Shown here: one piece after another, positions 53,527 to 63,148 of the stretch
Position numbering within the stretch: the first letter of the stretch is position 1
Layout: each line of letters begins with the position of its first letter
NCBI RefSeq assembly: GCF_024124545.1
Contig: NZ_JAMXSF010000016.1
Coordinates: 87,858-151,857, forward strand
Reading direction: 5' to 3'
Origin: Pseudoalteromonas sp. XMcav2-N
Lineage (GTDB): Bacteria; Pseudomonadota; Gammaproteobacteria; Enterobacterales; Alteromonadaceae
Length of the DNA: 64,000 nt
Notes under the pieces: model-generated
Seen by the model: only the letters and a program-made list of their open reading frames with translations
The model's database searches: none
What the model was told of the DNA's origin: nothing
Position numbers and translations under genes: made by a program

Positions 53527-53549
53527 CACCGACTCATCCCGGGTCGGTG
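53527..53549. terminator. Possible terminator between convergent genes
   Basis: CACCGAC (53527-53533) and GTCGGTG (53543-53549) around nine bases, followed by CCTTGTT on the plus strand. Confidence 0.4.
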
Positions 53550-53566
53550 CCTTGTTCGTCTGACCG

Positions 53567-55720
53567 TTATGCCATATCGGCGTGCATCACTTTTGCCCAA
53601 ACCTCAACAAAATCTTGTACAAATTTGGCACGGTTATCGTCCTGTGCATAAAATTCGGCATAACTGCGTAATACTGAGTTAGAGCCGAAAACCAGATCGA
53701 CGCGGGTTGCCGTCCACGCCACTTCGCCGCTCTGACGGTCAATCAACAGATAAGTGTGTTTATCCTTCGGCTGCCACTGGTATTGCATGTCGGTCAGCGT
53801 AATAAAAAAGTCGTTGCTTAATACTTCAGGCTGATCTGTAAATACACCATGTTGCGTGGCACCATGATTGGTGTTGAGTACACGCATGCCACCCAGCAGT
53901 GCCGTCATCTGCGAGGCTGTGAGCCCCAGCAACTGGGCCTTGTCCAGCATGAGCTCTTCCGGGCTCACCTGATAGGGTGCTTTTAACCAGTTACGAAACG
54001 CATCATGCAACGGCTCCAGGACGGCAAACGCCTCGACATCCGTCATCTCATCGGTGGCGTCGCCCCGTCCGGGTGTAAACGGCACCTGAATGTCGAAACC
54101 TGCCGCTTGCGCGGCCTGCTCAACAGCAAGATTGCCAGCCAGCACCAGCGTATCGGCCAGGCTGGCATTGTGTTGCTTTGCGATGGGAGTGAGGGTAGCC
54201 AGTACTTTACTCAGTCGTGCAGGTTCGTTGCCTAGCCAATCCTTTTGTGGTGCCAGACGAATACGCGCACCGTTAGCACCGCCACGCCGATCTGAACCGC
54301 GAAACGTTCTTGCACTGTCCCAGGCCGTCGCAACACGTTCTGCAATACTCAGGCCGCAGGTCGCGATGGCTTGTCTGAGCGCCTGAAGGTCGTAGCTGGT
54401 ATTACCGGCCGGAACCGGATCTTGCCAGAGACTGGTTTCCTTTGGTACATCCGGTCCTATATAACGCGATACCGGGCCCAAATCGCGGTGCGTAAGTTTA
54501 AACCAGGCCTGTGCAAACACCTTTGAAAAATAGTCCGGATCATCGTAAAAACGCTGAGAAATTTTACGATAGACGGGGTCAATTTTCATCGCCATATCGG
54601 CGTCCGTCATAATTGGGCTATGGCGCTTTTGAGGGTCGGCGACATCCGGATATTTGTCTTCTTCTTTCACATTAATGGGCTGCCACTGCCAGGCGCCTGC
54701 CGGGCTCTTTTTTAGTTCCCATTCATAGTTAAGCAACAAATGAAAGTAGCCGTTGTCCCAGCGAGTCGGCTCGCTTGTCCAGGCACCTTCCAGTCCGCTG
54801 GTTACCGCGTGTTTACCAGTGGCGCCGTCATTGAGCCAGCCAAATCCCTGGGCTTCCAGGTTGGCTGCTTCGGGCTCGGGGCCAAGTGCCTGTGCATCGC
54901 CATTACCATGGCATTTGCCTACCGTATGTCCACCGGCGGTCAGTGCAACCGTCTCTTCGTCGTTCATGGCCATACGGGCAAATGTCGTGCGCACATCTTC
55001 GGCCGTTTTTTGTGGATCCGGCTTTCCGTCTACCCCCTCTGGGTTGACATAAATAAGACCCATCATCACGGCGGCAAGAGGGTTATGCAGCTCCCGCTCA
55101 CTGTGATAGCGACTGTTGTCGCTGTCGCTGGTGGCGAGCCATTCAGATTCAGGGCCCCAGTAAATGTCTTTCTCAGGATGCCAAATGTCTTCGCGGCCAA
55201 ATGCAAACCCGTAGGTTGCTAAGCCCATAGATTCATATGCTATGGTCCCGGCATAGGCGATTAGGTCAGCCCAGCTCAGTCGGTTTCCATATTTTTGTTT
55301 AATCGGCCAAAGCAGGCGGCGGGCCTTATCCAGATTAGTATTATCGGGCCAGGAGTTAAGCGGCGCAAATCTGAGGTTCCCAGTGCTGGCACCACCACGG
55401 CCATCTGCAATTCGATACGTCCCTGCGGCATGCCAGGTCATACGAATCATCAGTCCACCGTAATGCCCCCAGTCTGCCGGCCACCAGGGTTGACTGTTGG
55501 TCATCAGCGTATGCAGTTCTTGTTTAAGGGCGTCAAAATCGAGTTGTTTGACGGCTTCGCGATAGCAAAACTCCTCACCCATTGGGTTAGTTTTACTGTC
55601 GTGTTGGTGCAGTATGTCGAGACTCAATGTTTTGGGCCACCATTTTGGCTGCGCCAATTGCTCTGTTGTGGGGCTGTTATGTAATATCGGACAGGTGCCA
55701 GGGCGGCCATTTGCTTGCAT
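53567..55720 (-). CDS. katG: Catalase-peroxidase
   Basis: About 717 residues from the ATG at 55720, with GGAG eight bases upstream (an in-frame TTG lies at 55738). A haem peroxidase in two homologous halves that detoxifies hydrogen peroxide. Active-site Arg93, Trp96 and His97 in IRMTWHAAG; proximal His265 in GGHTVGK; the Trp96-Tyr224-Met250 crosslink triad, essential for catalase activity, is intact and has the spacing seen in M. tuberculosis KatG. No signal peptide, so cytoplasmic. Single gene; no oxyR nearby. Confidence 0.97.
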   Translation of the reverse strand: MQANGRPGTCPILHNSPTTEQLAQPKWWPKTLSLDILHQHDSKTNPMGEEFCYREAVKQLDFDALKQELHTLMTNSQPWWPADWGHYGGLMIRMTWHAAGTYRIADGRGGASTGNLRFAPLNSWPDNTNLDKARRLLWPIKQKYGNRLSWADLIAYAGTIAYESMGLATYGFAFGREDIWHPEKDIYWGPESEWLATSDSDNSRYHSERELHNPLAAVMMGLIYVNPEGVDGKPDPQKTAEDVRTTFARMAMNDEETVALTAGGHTVGKCHGNGDAQALGPEPEAANLEAQGFGWLNDGATGKHAVTSGLEGAWTSEPTRWDNGYFHLLLNYEWELKKSPAGAWQWQPINVKEEDKYPDVADPQKRHSPIMTDADMAMKIDPVYRKISQRFYDDPDYFSKVFAQAWFKLTHRDLGPVSRYIGPDVPKETSLWQDPVPAGNTSYDLQALRQAIATCGLSIAERVATAWDSARTFRGSDRRGGANGARIRLAPQKDWLGNEPARLSKVLATLTPIAKQHNASLADTLVLAGNLAVEQAAQAAGFDIQVPFTPGRGDATDEMTDVEAFAVLEPLHDAFRNWLKAPYQVSPEELMLDKAQLLGLTASQMTALLGGMRVLNTNHGATQHGVFTDQPEVLSNDFFITLTDMQYQWQPKDKHTYLLIDRQSGEVAWTATRVDLVFGSNSVLRSYAEFYAQDDNRAKFVQDFVEVWAKVMHADMA

Positions 55721-55791
55721 TGCTGTGTCTCCTTTCAAGTCACGGCGTGTTGGACTGCGCTGATTAAATACGGCTGTTATCAGGCGACGGG

Positions 55792-55804
55792 CTATAAATT
55801 ATAG
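55792..55804. repeat. Perfect palindrome upstream of katG
   Basis: CTATAAATTATAG, two 6-bp arms around one base, 72-84 bp upstream of the katG ATG. It has the outward orientation (CTAT...ATAG), opposite to OxyR half-sites, so the binding factor is unclear. Confidence 0.4.
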
Positions 55805-55920
55805 TCAAAACATGATTAGGTTGAGTGAATTTCATACGCTATAAAAGCTGATTGAGATCACCAGTGCGGTTTTACGCAGGCAAGTGTTCGAATAAGACTA
55901 AACGTGAAGCAGGAGAGAAA

Positions 55921-56403
55921 ATGATAAGAATAATGACACAAAGCGACTTTCAACGTTTCTGGCCAACCTTTAAAGCGGTGATTGAACAACAAGAGACCTA
56001 TGCTTTTGACCCCGACATGTCACAGCAGGCGGCCTATGCACTGTGGTGCGAAAAAGTAGACTGTGCCTATGTCATGGTCGAAGAAGACGAGATCCTCGGA
56101 AGCTATTATTTGAAAGCCAATGCGATGGGGCCGAGCGATCATATTTGCAATTGTGGCTATATGGTCACAACTCATGCTAGGGGTAAAGGAGTTGCGCGCG
56201 CCTTGTGTGAGCATTCCCAAAATGAGGCAAAAGCAAGAGGCTACCTAGCTATGCAGTTTAACTCAGTGGTTGCCAGTAATCAGGTGGCGGTGCAGCTGTG
56301 GCAAAGATTGGGGTATCAAATAATCGGAACAATTCCAAAGGCTTATCGTCATCCTCGTTTGGGCTTTACTGATAGCTATATCATGTATAAATGGCTCGAC
56401 TAA
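55921..56403 (+). CDS. GNAT acetyltransferase
   Basis: 160 residues from the ATG at 55921, with AGGAGAG upstream. Acetyl-CoA loop VTTHARGKGVARALCEHSQ and the closing NQVAVQLWQRLGYQIIGTIP fit a GNAT close to phosphinothricin-type N-acetyltransferases. Substrate unknown. Confidence 0.83.
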   Translation: MIRIMTQSDFQRFWPTFKAVIEQQETYAFDPDMSQQAAYALWCEKVDCAYVMVEEDEILGSYYLKANAMGPSDHICNCGYMVTTHARGKGVARALCEHSQNEAKARGYLAMQFNSVVASNQVAVQLWQRLGYQIIGTIPKAYRHPRLGFTDSYIMYKWLD

Positions 56404-56449
56404 AAAAATAATGTTATTTTATATCAATACCATAGGCTATAAAGAGGCA

Positions 56450-56478
56450 TTGACATCGCCTCCCGGCCCGCCTATATT
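56450..56478 (+). promoter_or_regulatory. Strong promoter of the metal-efflux operon
   Basis: Perfect TTGACA (56450-56455), a 17-bp spacer that is strikingly G+C-rich (TCGCCTCCCGGCCCGCC) and TATATT (56473-56478), 32 bp before the first gene. Confidence 0.7.
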
Positions 56479-56510
56479 GCTGGCAACTTAATCAATCGTG
56501 AGAAGGTAAG

Positions 56511-56864
56511 TTGCGTTTACTACAGGGTCTGCTCAGCATAATTATGCTGTTACTGATTGGCGTTCAATCGGTGACTGCTGCTGTCGATCCCGGCAACTTT
56601 CATCAACCTGATCAAGCACACCTGCAAACTAAGCACGTTCATGATGACAACTATTCTGCCTCGGACAGGCTTATTTTTGATGAGCAGGGACATGTGATCT
56701 CCGACTGTCACCATTGTGGTCATTGTAGTGGTAGTCATACTATCTGGATGTCAGCCAGGCTCTCACTGGTATCCGGATTAATAAAACCTGAAACCTCATT
56801 TTTACCAGGCGACACTCAGGTTCGCCGACGCATTGAATCTCAGTTTAAACCTCCCATCGCCTAA
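56511..56864 (+). CDS. Small exported Cys/His-rich protein heading the efflux operon
   Basis: 117 residues. Starts at a TTG with AGAAGG close upstream. Signal peptide to about residue 23, then a His-rich stretch (HVHDDN) and CHHCGHCSGSH near residue 71, likely to bind a metal. Small proteins of this type often precede CzcB/A-type genes and may act as periplasmic metal binders; that role is inferred. 189 bp separate it from the adaptor gene, with a nested palindrome between. Confidence 0.65.
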   Translation: MRLLQGLLSIIMLLLIGVQSVTAAVDPGNFHQPDQAHLQTKHVHDDNYSASDRLIFDEQGHVISDCHHCGHCSGSHTIWMSARLSLVSGLIKPETSFLPGDTQVRRRIESQFKPPIA

Positions 56865-56919
56865 TTCTGCGCCTACTGATCTTGTTTAGGTCAGCGTTTG
56901 TTTTTTCCGTTTGACGGAT

Positions 56920-56958
56920 CGCCGCCGTGTGCCTGTTGTCATATGACAATGGGCGGCG
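56920..56958. repeat. Nested palindromes in the metal-efflux operon
   Basis: Perfect 14-bp palindrome TTGTCATATGACAA (56936-56949) inside a 7-bp inverted repeat CGCCGCC/GGCGGCG (56920-56926, 56952-56958). It lies about 95 bp before the adaptor start: an operator for internal control, or an mRNA structure. Confidence 0.6.
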
Positions 56959-57053
56959 CGATTGGTCGTCCCATTTTTGCCTGAAACAGACAGGCTGAAG
57001 CTTGTGAGCATACCTGATGCACGACAAGCTACGAATTAGAGATTTACACAACC

Positions 57054-58223
57054 ATGAACAAAGGTATTTTTAGTTACGCTACAGGGTTAGTGCTGATATC
57101 ACTGAAGGTCAGTGCCGGTTTGAGCACCGATCCAGACCATAGCCATAAAGAACAACATGCGCCAGTTGAGGCTTCTCACGTTACCCAGCCTCATGCACAA
57201 AGTGTGATGCTTAGCGAAGCTCAACAGGCAAAGATCAACCTAAAGTTGGTGGCAGTCCAGCCAGTATATGAACGCATTCCACTTTATGCACCAGGTGAAC
57301 TCAAAGCCAATAGTTTTACCAGCTATGTCGTTACGCCACGCATTGACTCCGTGATTGAGCGCCGTCATGCCGTTTTGGGTGAGATAGTGAAACAGGGCGA
57401 TAAGCTTGTTACCTTATTTAGTCAGGATATGGCACAGGCGCAGGCAGACTACCTTATTGCTGCCAGTGAATGGCTGCGAGTCGCGCGCCTAACCGATTCG
57501 AGCGTGAGTGTAAACCAGCAGGTTGTCGCGAAGGCCCAGTTCAAGGCGGCGCAGGGTAAACTGCTGGCGATGGGGATGAGTCTGTCTGATATCGGCCGGT
57601 TACAAGAGACTAAGGCTCAATCGTTGGGTATCTATACCTTGTCCGCACAGCGCAGCGGGATTGTCCTGGCGGATAACTTTGAGCAGGGCCAACGCTTTGA
57701 GCCGGGCGAGGCCATCATGCAGCTCGCCGATGAATCAACTTTATGGGTAGAAGTCAGGTTAGCAGCCACACAGCAGGACCCGATCAATACCCATACGCGT
57801 GTTGAGATTGAACACAATCTTCGTCGCTACCCGGCAGAGGTGATCCAGCAGGGGCACAGACTGGACCCTCTCACACGTACCCGAGTGGTTCGCCTGCAAG
57901 TAGACAATCCAGACGATACGTTACATGCCGGGATGTTTGTCAGTGCGTATTTTATGTTTAACACAACAAGCCCTGTTATTGCAGTGCCTGAATCAGCTCT
58001 GGTGCGCGATACTGCGGGCAAGTGGCAGGTGTTTGTAGAACATGACACGGGTGAGTTTGTCGCTATACCTGTTATACGCGGCAAGCTGATCGGGGATAGG
58101 GTGATAATTGAATCTGCGTCGCCCTCGCAAGTGATTGAGGCGGGCACCCGAGTGGTTATTCAAGGCGCATTCTTTGTTGCCTCCGAATTAGCAAAAAGTG
58201 GCTTTGATCCACATAACCACTGA
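57054..58223 (+). CDS. Periplasmic adaptor of heavy-metal RND efflux (CzcB/CusB-like)
   Basis: 389 residues. Signal-like N-terminus, an early His-rich segment (DPDHSHKEQHAP) that may bind metal, then the CusB/CzcB adaptor fold with LYAPGELKANSFTSYVVTPR, a helical hairpin (about 125-185) and membrane-proximal domains (YFMFNTTSPVIAVPESALVRD). It joins the RND pump 11 bp downstream to an outer-membrane channel; none is encoded in the operon. Confidence 0.87.
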   Translation: MNKGIFSYATGLVLISLKVSAGLSTDPDHSHKEQHAPVEASHVTQPHAQSVMLSEAQQAKINLKLVAVQPVYERIPLYAPGELKANSFTSYVVTPRIDSVIERRHAVLGEIVKQGDKLVTLFSQDMAQAQADYLIAASEWLRVARLTDSSVSVNQQVVAKAQFKAAQGKLLAMGMSLSDIGRLQETKAQSLGIYTLSAQRSGIVLADNFEQGQRFEPGEAIMQLADESTLWVEVRLAATQQDPINTHTRVEIEHNLRRYPAEVIQQGHRLDPLTRTRVVRLQVDNPDDTLHAGMFVSAYFMFNTTSPVIAVPESALVRDTAGKWQVFVEHDTGEFVAIPVIRGKLIGDRVIIESASPSQVIEAGTRVVIQGAFFVASELAKSGFDPHNH

Positions 58224-58234
58224 GGGCGCATAAG

Positions 58235-61200
58235 ATGTTAGACAAGATAATAAAAGGGACAATTACACACCGTGCCCTGGTGCTATTTGTGGCACTCATT
58301 ATTCTGACTGGGGCGCTTTGGCAAATACCTCGCCTGAATCTGGATGCATTTCCGGATGTGACCAATGTTCAGGTAACCGTAAACACTGAAGCGCCTGGGT
58401 TAGCGGCACAGGAAGTTGAACAGTTGATCACTTACCCGATTGAAGCCGTAATGTATGCGCTGCCGGATGTTGAGCAGGTACGTTCAGTGTCGAAGACAGG
58501 GTTGTCCGGGGTGACTGTTGTCTTTAAAGAAGGGACGGATATTTACTTTGCCAGGCAGTTGGTATTTGAGCGGCTGCAGGCCGCCCGCTCACTGATCCCT
58601 GATTCCGTGGGAACCCCGGATATGGGGCCGAATACCTCTGGGCTGGGTCAGGTTTATCAATACCTGCTGGTGGCTGAGCCCGGTTCAGGCTTTGATGAAA
58701 TGGCGCTGCGTGGCATCAACGATTGGGTGGTTAAACTCTTGCTGATGCCGGTAGAAGGGGTGACTGACGTGCTGTCATTCGGGGGGCAGGTTAAACAATA
58801 CCAGGTGGATCTGGATCCTGCGCGCTTGTTGGCTTATAAGCTAACCCAGGCTCAGGTGCAGCAAGCCTTGACAGACAATAATCGTAATGTAGGTGGTTGG
58901 TATCTTGACCGGGGCCAGGAACAGCTTGTGATCCGTGGAGTTGGTTGGTTCGCAAGTGGTGAGCCAGGCTTAGCACAAATTCGTCAGGTCCCCGTCAAGA
59001 CAGAGAATGGGACTGTGGTTCGAGTGAGTGACATTGCACAGGTCAAATTGGGTGGAGAGATCCGTCAGGGAGCGGTGACCATGACCCAGCGTGATCATAC
59101 AGGCAAGCATCAGCCCCTGGGTGAGGTAGTGAGTGGTATTGTTCTTAAACGTATGGGGGCTAATACCAAAGCGACAATTGACGGGATAAACGAAAAAGTG
59201 GCGCAGATCAACCGAGCGCTGCCGCCGGGTGTGAAATTTGTACCTTTCTATGATCAGAGTATGTTGATAGACAAGGCTGTGAGCACAGTAACCCAGGCGC
59301 TTTTGCTGGCATTTGTGTTTATTGCCGTGGTGTTAATCTTTTTTCTATTTAATCTGCGCGCGGCGATCCTGGTTATACTCTCGGTGCCTGCGGCAATTAT
59401 TCTGGCTCTGGGGCTGATGTCTGTGGTGGGAATGTCGGCAAATTTGATGTCGCTGGGTGGGCTGGCGGTAGCTATCGGTATGCTGGTGGATGGCTCGGTT
59501 GTTATGGTCGAGCGCATATTGCAACGACAGTCCTGTCAGTTGGTGCCTTCCGGCGAGAAGAGCTGGCGCTTTCATGAACTGGTTACCTCAGCCGCAATGG
59601 ATGTCGCCAGACCTATCTTTTTTGCTTCCACGATTATCCTGTTGGTTTTTTTGCCTTTGTTTTCCTTCGAAGGCGTTGAAGCCAAGCTCTTCGTACCCAT
59701 GGCTATCAGCATTATGCTGGTCATGGTGTGTGCTGTTGTGATTGCTTTACTGGTGGTGCCGCCTTTAGCCTGCTATTTGCTGAAAAGCCGCAAACCGGGG
59801 CAGCGCAATGCGATGTTAGCAAAAGTGGAAGAGTACTATCGACAGTTACTGACACAAGCGCAGCGATATGGCAAAGCATTGTTTATGGTAATCTCGGCTT
59901 TGTTTGTAATTGCGATATACACACTGGGACAAATTGGCACTGAGTTTGTCCCTGAGCTGGAAGAAGGGACCTTGAATTTACGTGTAACACTGGCACCGTC
60001 TGCCAGTCTGGAAACGGCTTTGTCTGTTGCGCCTAAACTGGAGCAAACGTTATTGGAATTTGAAGAAGTCACTTATGCACTGAGCCGCATTGGCCGCCCA
60101 GAGGTCGGTGGCGATCCCGAGCCGGTCAACAACATTGAAATCTATATAGGACTCAGGCCTGTTGACCAGTGGAAAAATGCGGACACAAGGGAAGCGCTGC
60201 AAGAGAAAATGGCGGTGGCACTTGCCGTTCACCCTGGTTTGCTTTTTAACTTCTCTCAGCCAATAGCGACTCGCGTTGATGAGTTGCTATCGGGCGTTAA
60301 AGCTCAGCTAGCGATTAAACTGCTCGGTCCGGATTTAACCGTATTGATGAAAAAAGGAGAGGAGCTTGAGCACTTAGTCCAAAGCGTCAACGGCACAGTG
60401 GATGTCGCATTGGAGCAGCTGAGTGGGGAGGCGCAATTGGTGATCACACCAGACAGGGAAGCTTTATCGCGTTTTGGACTCTCTGTCAGCGATGTAATGG
60501 AGTTGGTCAGCAGTGGTTTAGGGGGCAATACGGCGGGCCAGGTTGTAAAGGGGAATGAAAGGTATGATATTTACGTCAGACTGACTGAACCTGCCAGGCG
60601 AAACCCCGCTGTAATAGAATCTCTGAGACTTCTGTCCCCCTCAGGTGCCTGGGTCAGTTTAAAAGAAGTGGCAAATGTAGAATTTGCGTCAGGCCCTGTA
60701 CAAATCCGCCGCGATGACGTGCAGCGCAGAATAGTTGTGCAGGCCAATGTGTCTGGCAGGGATATGGGCAGCGTTGTAGAAGATATCAGAGCAAAGATTG
60801 ACGGCGCGTTATCACTTCCTCCTGGTTACAGTGTTGAGCTTGGTGGTCAGTTTGAAAGCCAGCAACGTGCCTACAAGAGATTGGCGCTCGTTATTCCCTG
60901 TGCTCTGCTGCTAATGACTCTGTTGCTGTTCGTGACCTTTAATTCCGCAGGTCAGGCTGCTCTTGTCATGATGAGCATTCCGCTGGGCGTTATTGGCGGT
61001 GTCTTTTCTTTATATTGGTCTGGGCAATACTTATCTGTTCCGGCTTCTGTAGGGTTTATTACGTTGTTTGGTGTAGCAGTATTGAACGCGGTGGTCCTCG
61101 TGGAGAGCATTAATCGTCGCATTGCCTCAGGAGAAGAGCTATCGACTGCAATACAAGAAGGTGCCGCGTCCCGATTACGCCCGGTATTGATGACTGCGCT

Positions 61201-61381
61201 CACCTCCGCATTGGGATTAATGCCAATTTTGTTGTCCTCGGGGGTAGGCTCAGAAGTTCAGAAACCTTTAGCCAGTGTGGTTATCGGTGGCTTGATTACT
61301 TCAACCTTGCTCACGTTGTTTGTATTGCCCATCTTATTTGAACGATTCAGTACCAAATCTGTAACGAGGGAGGCTGGCTAA
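58235..61381 (+). CDS. Heavy-metal efflux RND pump (CzcA/CusA family)
   Basis: 1048 residues with twelve helices, two large periplasmic domains and the HME-family start (ITHRALVLFVALIIL, LDAFPDVTNVQV). In helix 4 the metal/proton motif reads AIGMLVDGSVVMVER: Asp419 and Glu426 match CzcA Asp408 and Glu415, but the CzcA Asp402 position is Ala413, as in Cu/Ag pumps, while CusA's periplasmic methionines are not at the expected places. Metal specificity is therefore uncertain. Proton-driven export of a divalent or monovalent cation is the family role. Confidence 0.87.
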   Translation: MLDKIIKGTITHRALVLFVALIILTGALWQIPRLNLDAFPDVTNVQVTVNTEAPGLAAQEVEQLITYPIEAVMYALPDVEQVRSVSKTGLSGVTVVFKEGTDIYFARQLVFERLQAARSLIPDSVGTPDMGPNTSGLGQVYQYLLVAEPGSGFDEMALRGINDWVVKLLLMPVEGVTDVLSFGGQVKQYQVDLDPARLLAYKLTQAQVQQALTDNNRNVGGWYLDRGQEQLVIRGVGWFASGEPGLAQIRQVPVKTENGTVVRVSDIAQVKLGGEIRQGAVTMTQRDHTGKHQPLGEVVSGIVLKRMGANTKATIDGINEKVAQINRALPPGVKFVPFYDQSMLIDKAVSTVTQALLLAFVFIAVVLIFFLFNLRAAILVILSVPAAIILALGLMSVVGMSANLMSLGGLAVAIGMLVDGSVVMVERILQRQSCQLVPSGEKSWRFHELVTSAAMDVARPIFFASTIILLVFLPLFSFEGVEAKLFVPMAISIMLVMVCAVVIALLVVPPLACYLLKSRKPGQRNAMLAKVEEYYRQLLTQAQRYGKALFMVISALFVIAIYTLGQIGTEFVPELEEGTLNLRVTLAPSASLETALSVAPKLEQTLLEFEEVTYALSRIGRPEVGGDPEPVNNIEIYIGLRPVDQWKNADTREALQEKMAVALAVHPGLLFNFSQPIATRVDELLSGVKAQLAIKLLGPDLTVLMKKGEELEHLVQSVNGTVDVALEQLSGEAQLVITPDREALSRFGLSVSDVMELVSSGLGGNTAGQVVKGNERYDIYVRLTEPARRNPAVIESLRLLSPSGAWVSLKEVANVEFASGPVQIRRDDVQRRIVVQANVSGRDMGSVVEDIRAKIDGALSLPPGYSVELGGQFESQQRAYKRLALVIPCALLLMTLLLFVTFNSAGQAALVMMSIPLGVIGGVFSLYWSGQYLSVPASVGFITLFGVAVLNAVVLVESINRRIASGEELSTAIQEGAASRLRPVLMTALTSALGLMPILLSSGVGSEVQKPLASVVIGGLITSTLLTLFVLPILFERFSTKSVTREAG

Positions 61382-61395
61382 GGTTGATCGTGGTC

Positions 61396-61427
61396 AGAAA
61401 GCCGATACAGTGAATCGGCTTTCTTTA
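61396..61427 (+). terminator. Intrinsic terminator of the efflux operon
   Basis: AGAAAGCCGAT (61396-61406) and ATCGGCTTTCT (61414-61424), eleven perfect pairs, followed by TT and A/T. Works also for the convergent EamA gene. Confidence 0.75.
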
Positions 61428-61434
61428 TTGCGTT

Positions 61435-62352
61435 CTAGTTTGACGCTTTCTTATTGAGCAAATAAACAGCACACAAAGCACACGCACCGCCCACTGCAAC
61501 GCCTACGCTGGGCCGTTCACCAAAGTACCAGGCAGACAGTCCCATTGCCGTGACGGGTACCACGAAGACGAAAGAGCTCGAACGGTTGGGACCAAGCTTT
61601 TGTGTTGCCAGGAAGAATACACTGGTGGCGATGCTTACTACGACAATCGATAAAAACAGCAAGTGATGCCAGTAATACGCCGGAAACTTTGCTGCACCGA
61701 TGAAAGGGTCATGTTGATAAGCAAATGCATAGCTTAATAACGAAGCCCAAAAATACATGAGCGTACTAAATGTAATGAAGTCAGCATAATGGGTCCCGCG
61801 CTGGCTGATGAGGGTCAAAAAGGCCCAGGTGAGTGATGCGAGGATAAAGTACAGATTACCTGCAGAAAGTATCTGATCAAGGTCGAAATGCCACACTTCA
61901 ATCATCATTAGTCCACCGCCCAGACCCATAGCCAGCCCAATTCCCTGGCGCCGGTTGATGGCTTGCCCCAATAATATTGCACTCAAAATAAAGGTAAACA
62001 CGGGATTGGAGGTGGTGACCAGCATGCCACCCTTACCTGGCAACCCATCGGCCAGGCCAAGAAAAAACAACTGATTGTAAAAAGCGAGAAAAAAGCCTGC
62101 TGGCAGTGACCATGCTAAAGCGCGTTTATTGAACCTGAGGTTCAGCAAGTTGAATTTTTGCATTACCCACATAATAGGAAGCATGCTGATTGCAGCCAGA
62201 AAAAGTCGGTAGAATACGGTGACCTGAGCGGGTGCAACCTCTGCGATAATTTTTCCTGAAATCCAACTCATTCCCCAAAATAGCATGGCTGAAACTAAGG
62301 CAAATACAATCGGTGATTCGTTGGGTTGGTCGTGGCACGTTGTGGTCGACAT
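61435..62352 (-). CDS. EamA/DMT-family transporter
   Basis: 305 residues with ten helices in two EamA repeats (about 15-145 and 160-300; LPGKGGMLVTTSNPVFTFIL). Inner-membrane metabolite exporter family, substrate unknown. GGAC lies 4-7 nt before the ATG. Not closely similar to the other EamA protein at 46805. Confidence 0.86.
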   Translation of the reverse strand: MSTTTCHDQPNESPIVFALVSAMLFWGMSWISGKIIAEVAPAQVTVFYRLFLAAISMLPIMWVMQKFNLLNLRFNKRALAWSLPAGFFLAFYNQLFFLGLADGLPGKGGMLVTTSNPVFTFILSAILLGQAINRRQGIGLAMGLGGGLMMIEVWHFDLDQILSAGNLYFILASLTWAFLTLISQRGTHYADFITFSTLMYFWASLLSYAFAYQHDPFIGAAKFPAYYWHHLLFLSIVVVSIATSVFFLATQKLGPNRSSSFVFVVPVTAMGLSAWYFGERPSVGVAVGGACALCAVYLLNKKASN

Positions 62353-62589
62353 GAGAGTCCTTTCTGGCTTAATTGCTTTTTGAAGTCGCTAGAGTAGCAA
62401 ATCTAGCCAATAGTGAGGAGAGTGTCGTTTTAATATTGAACTACCTTTTTGAAATTATGAGTTTTATTTATTCAAACGGCGGGATCAGAAAACCTTAAGT
62501 TTGTATGGCTGAGCGATACCTTTAACCTTGTTGACACGGAAGTCGTGTCTGGCTGCCGGAATGACAACAGTTTTACGAAGGAGCCAACG

Positions 62590-63054
62590 ATGGCGATATA
62601 TATTCAACTTATTTTAACTTGCTGTGTTTTGGTATCGGGGTATAGCTATGCAACAACAGACGCTGATAAGCAAGCGATAGAGTTCGCAGCTAAGGGCTAT
62701 TTGATTGCGCAGATAGAAGTTCGCCCTGAGTTGATGGCAAAAGTAACAGATGATGAATTGATAAAGCGGACTTATTGGCGCGATCAGCAAGGCGAGGAAT
62801 TCGTCATGGCTATGGGTAAACAAGGAATGATTGAACTTGCAGCAGAATACAACCGTGTGGGTACTCGTTTTGCAGCCCAACCTAAAATGGAACTGAGAAT
62901 TTTAGATATTGATAAACGTGTGGCTACTGTAAAACTGATCACTGACGAGTGGATAGACTATATGCATTTATATAAAACCGCCTCTGGCGAATGGCAGATC
63001 CTAAATGTGCTGTGGCAGTTTCATCAGATACATAAGCATAAGAGCGTCAGGTAA
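62590..63054 (+). CDS. Exported lumazine-binding-like (NTF2-fold) protein
   Basis: 154 residues from the ATG at 62590, with AAGGAG 7 nt upstream. Signal peptide to about residue 20 (SGYSYA). The remainder, starting DADKQAIEFAAKGYLIAQIE and ending in a LYKTASGEWQILNVLWQF strand, resembles the putative lumazine-binding/SnoaL-like NTF2-fold family; the ligand is unknown. Confidence 0.65.
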   Translation: MAIYIQLILTCCVLVSGYSYATTDADKQAIEFAAKGYLIAQIEVRPELMAKVTDDELIKRTYWRDQQGEEFVMAMGKQGMIELAAEYNRVGTRFAAQPKMELRILDIDKRVATVKLITDEWIDYMHLYKTASGEWQILNVLWQFHQIHKHKSVR

Positions 63055-63148
63055 TGTGTAAGGAACAAAACTGTAATGGCCCGTAATTGCTTTTATCTGT
63101 CAGAAATCTATAGTTTGCACATAGATTATTCAGTCAGAGAATGCCACT

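Noticed and set aside
54740..55222. 160-codon plus-strand frame within katG
   Set aside because: Antisense shadow of the highly conserved catalase-peroxidase.
55792..55804. OxyR site for katG
   Set aside because: The palindrome has CTAT...ATAG orientation rather than ATAG...CTAT and lacks the tandem half-site spacing of OxyR.
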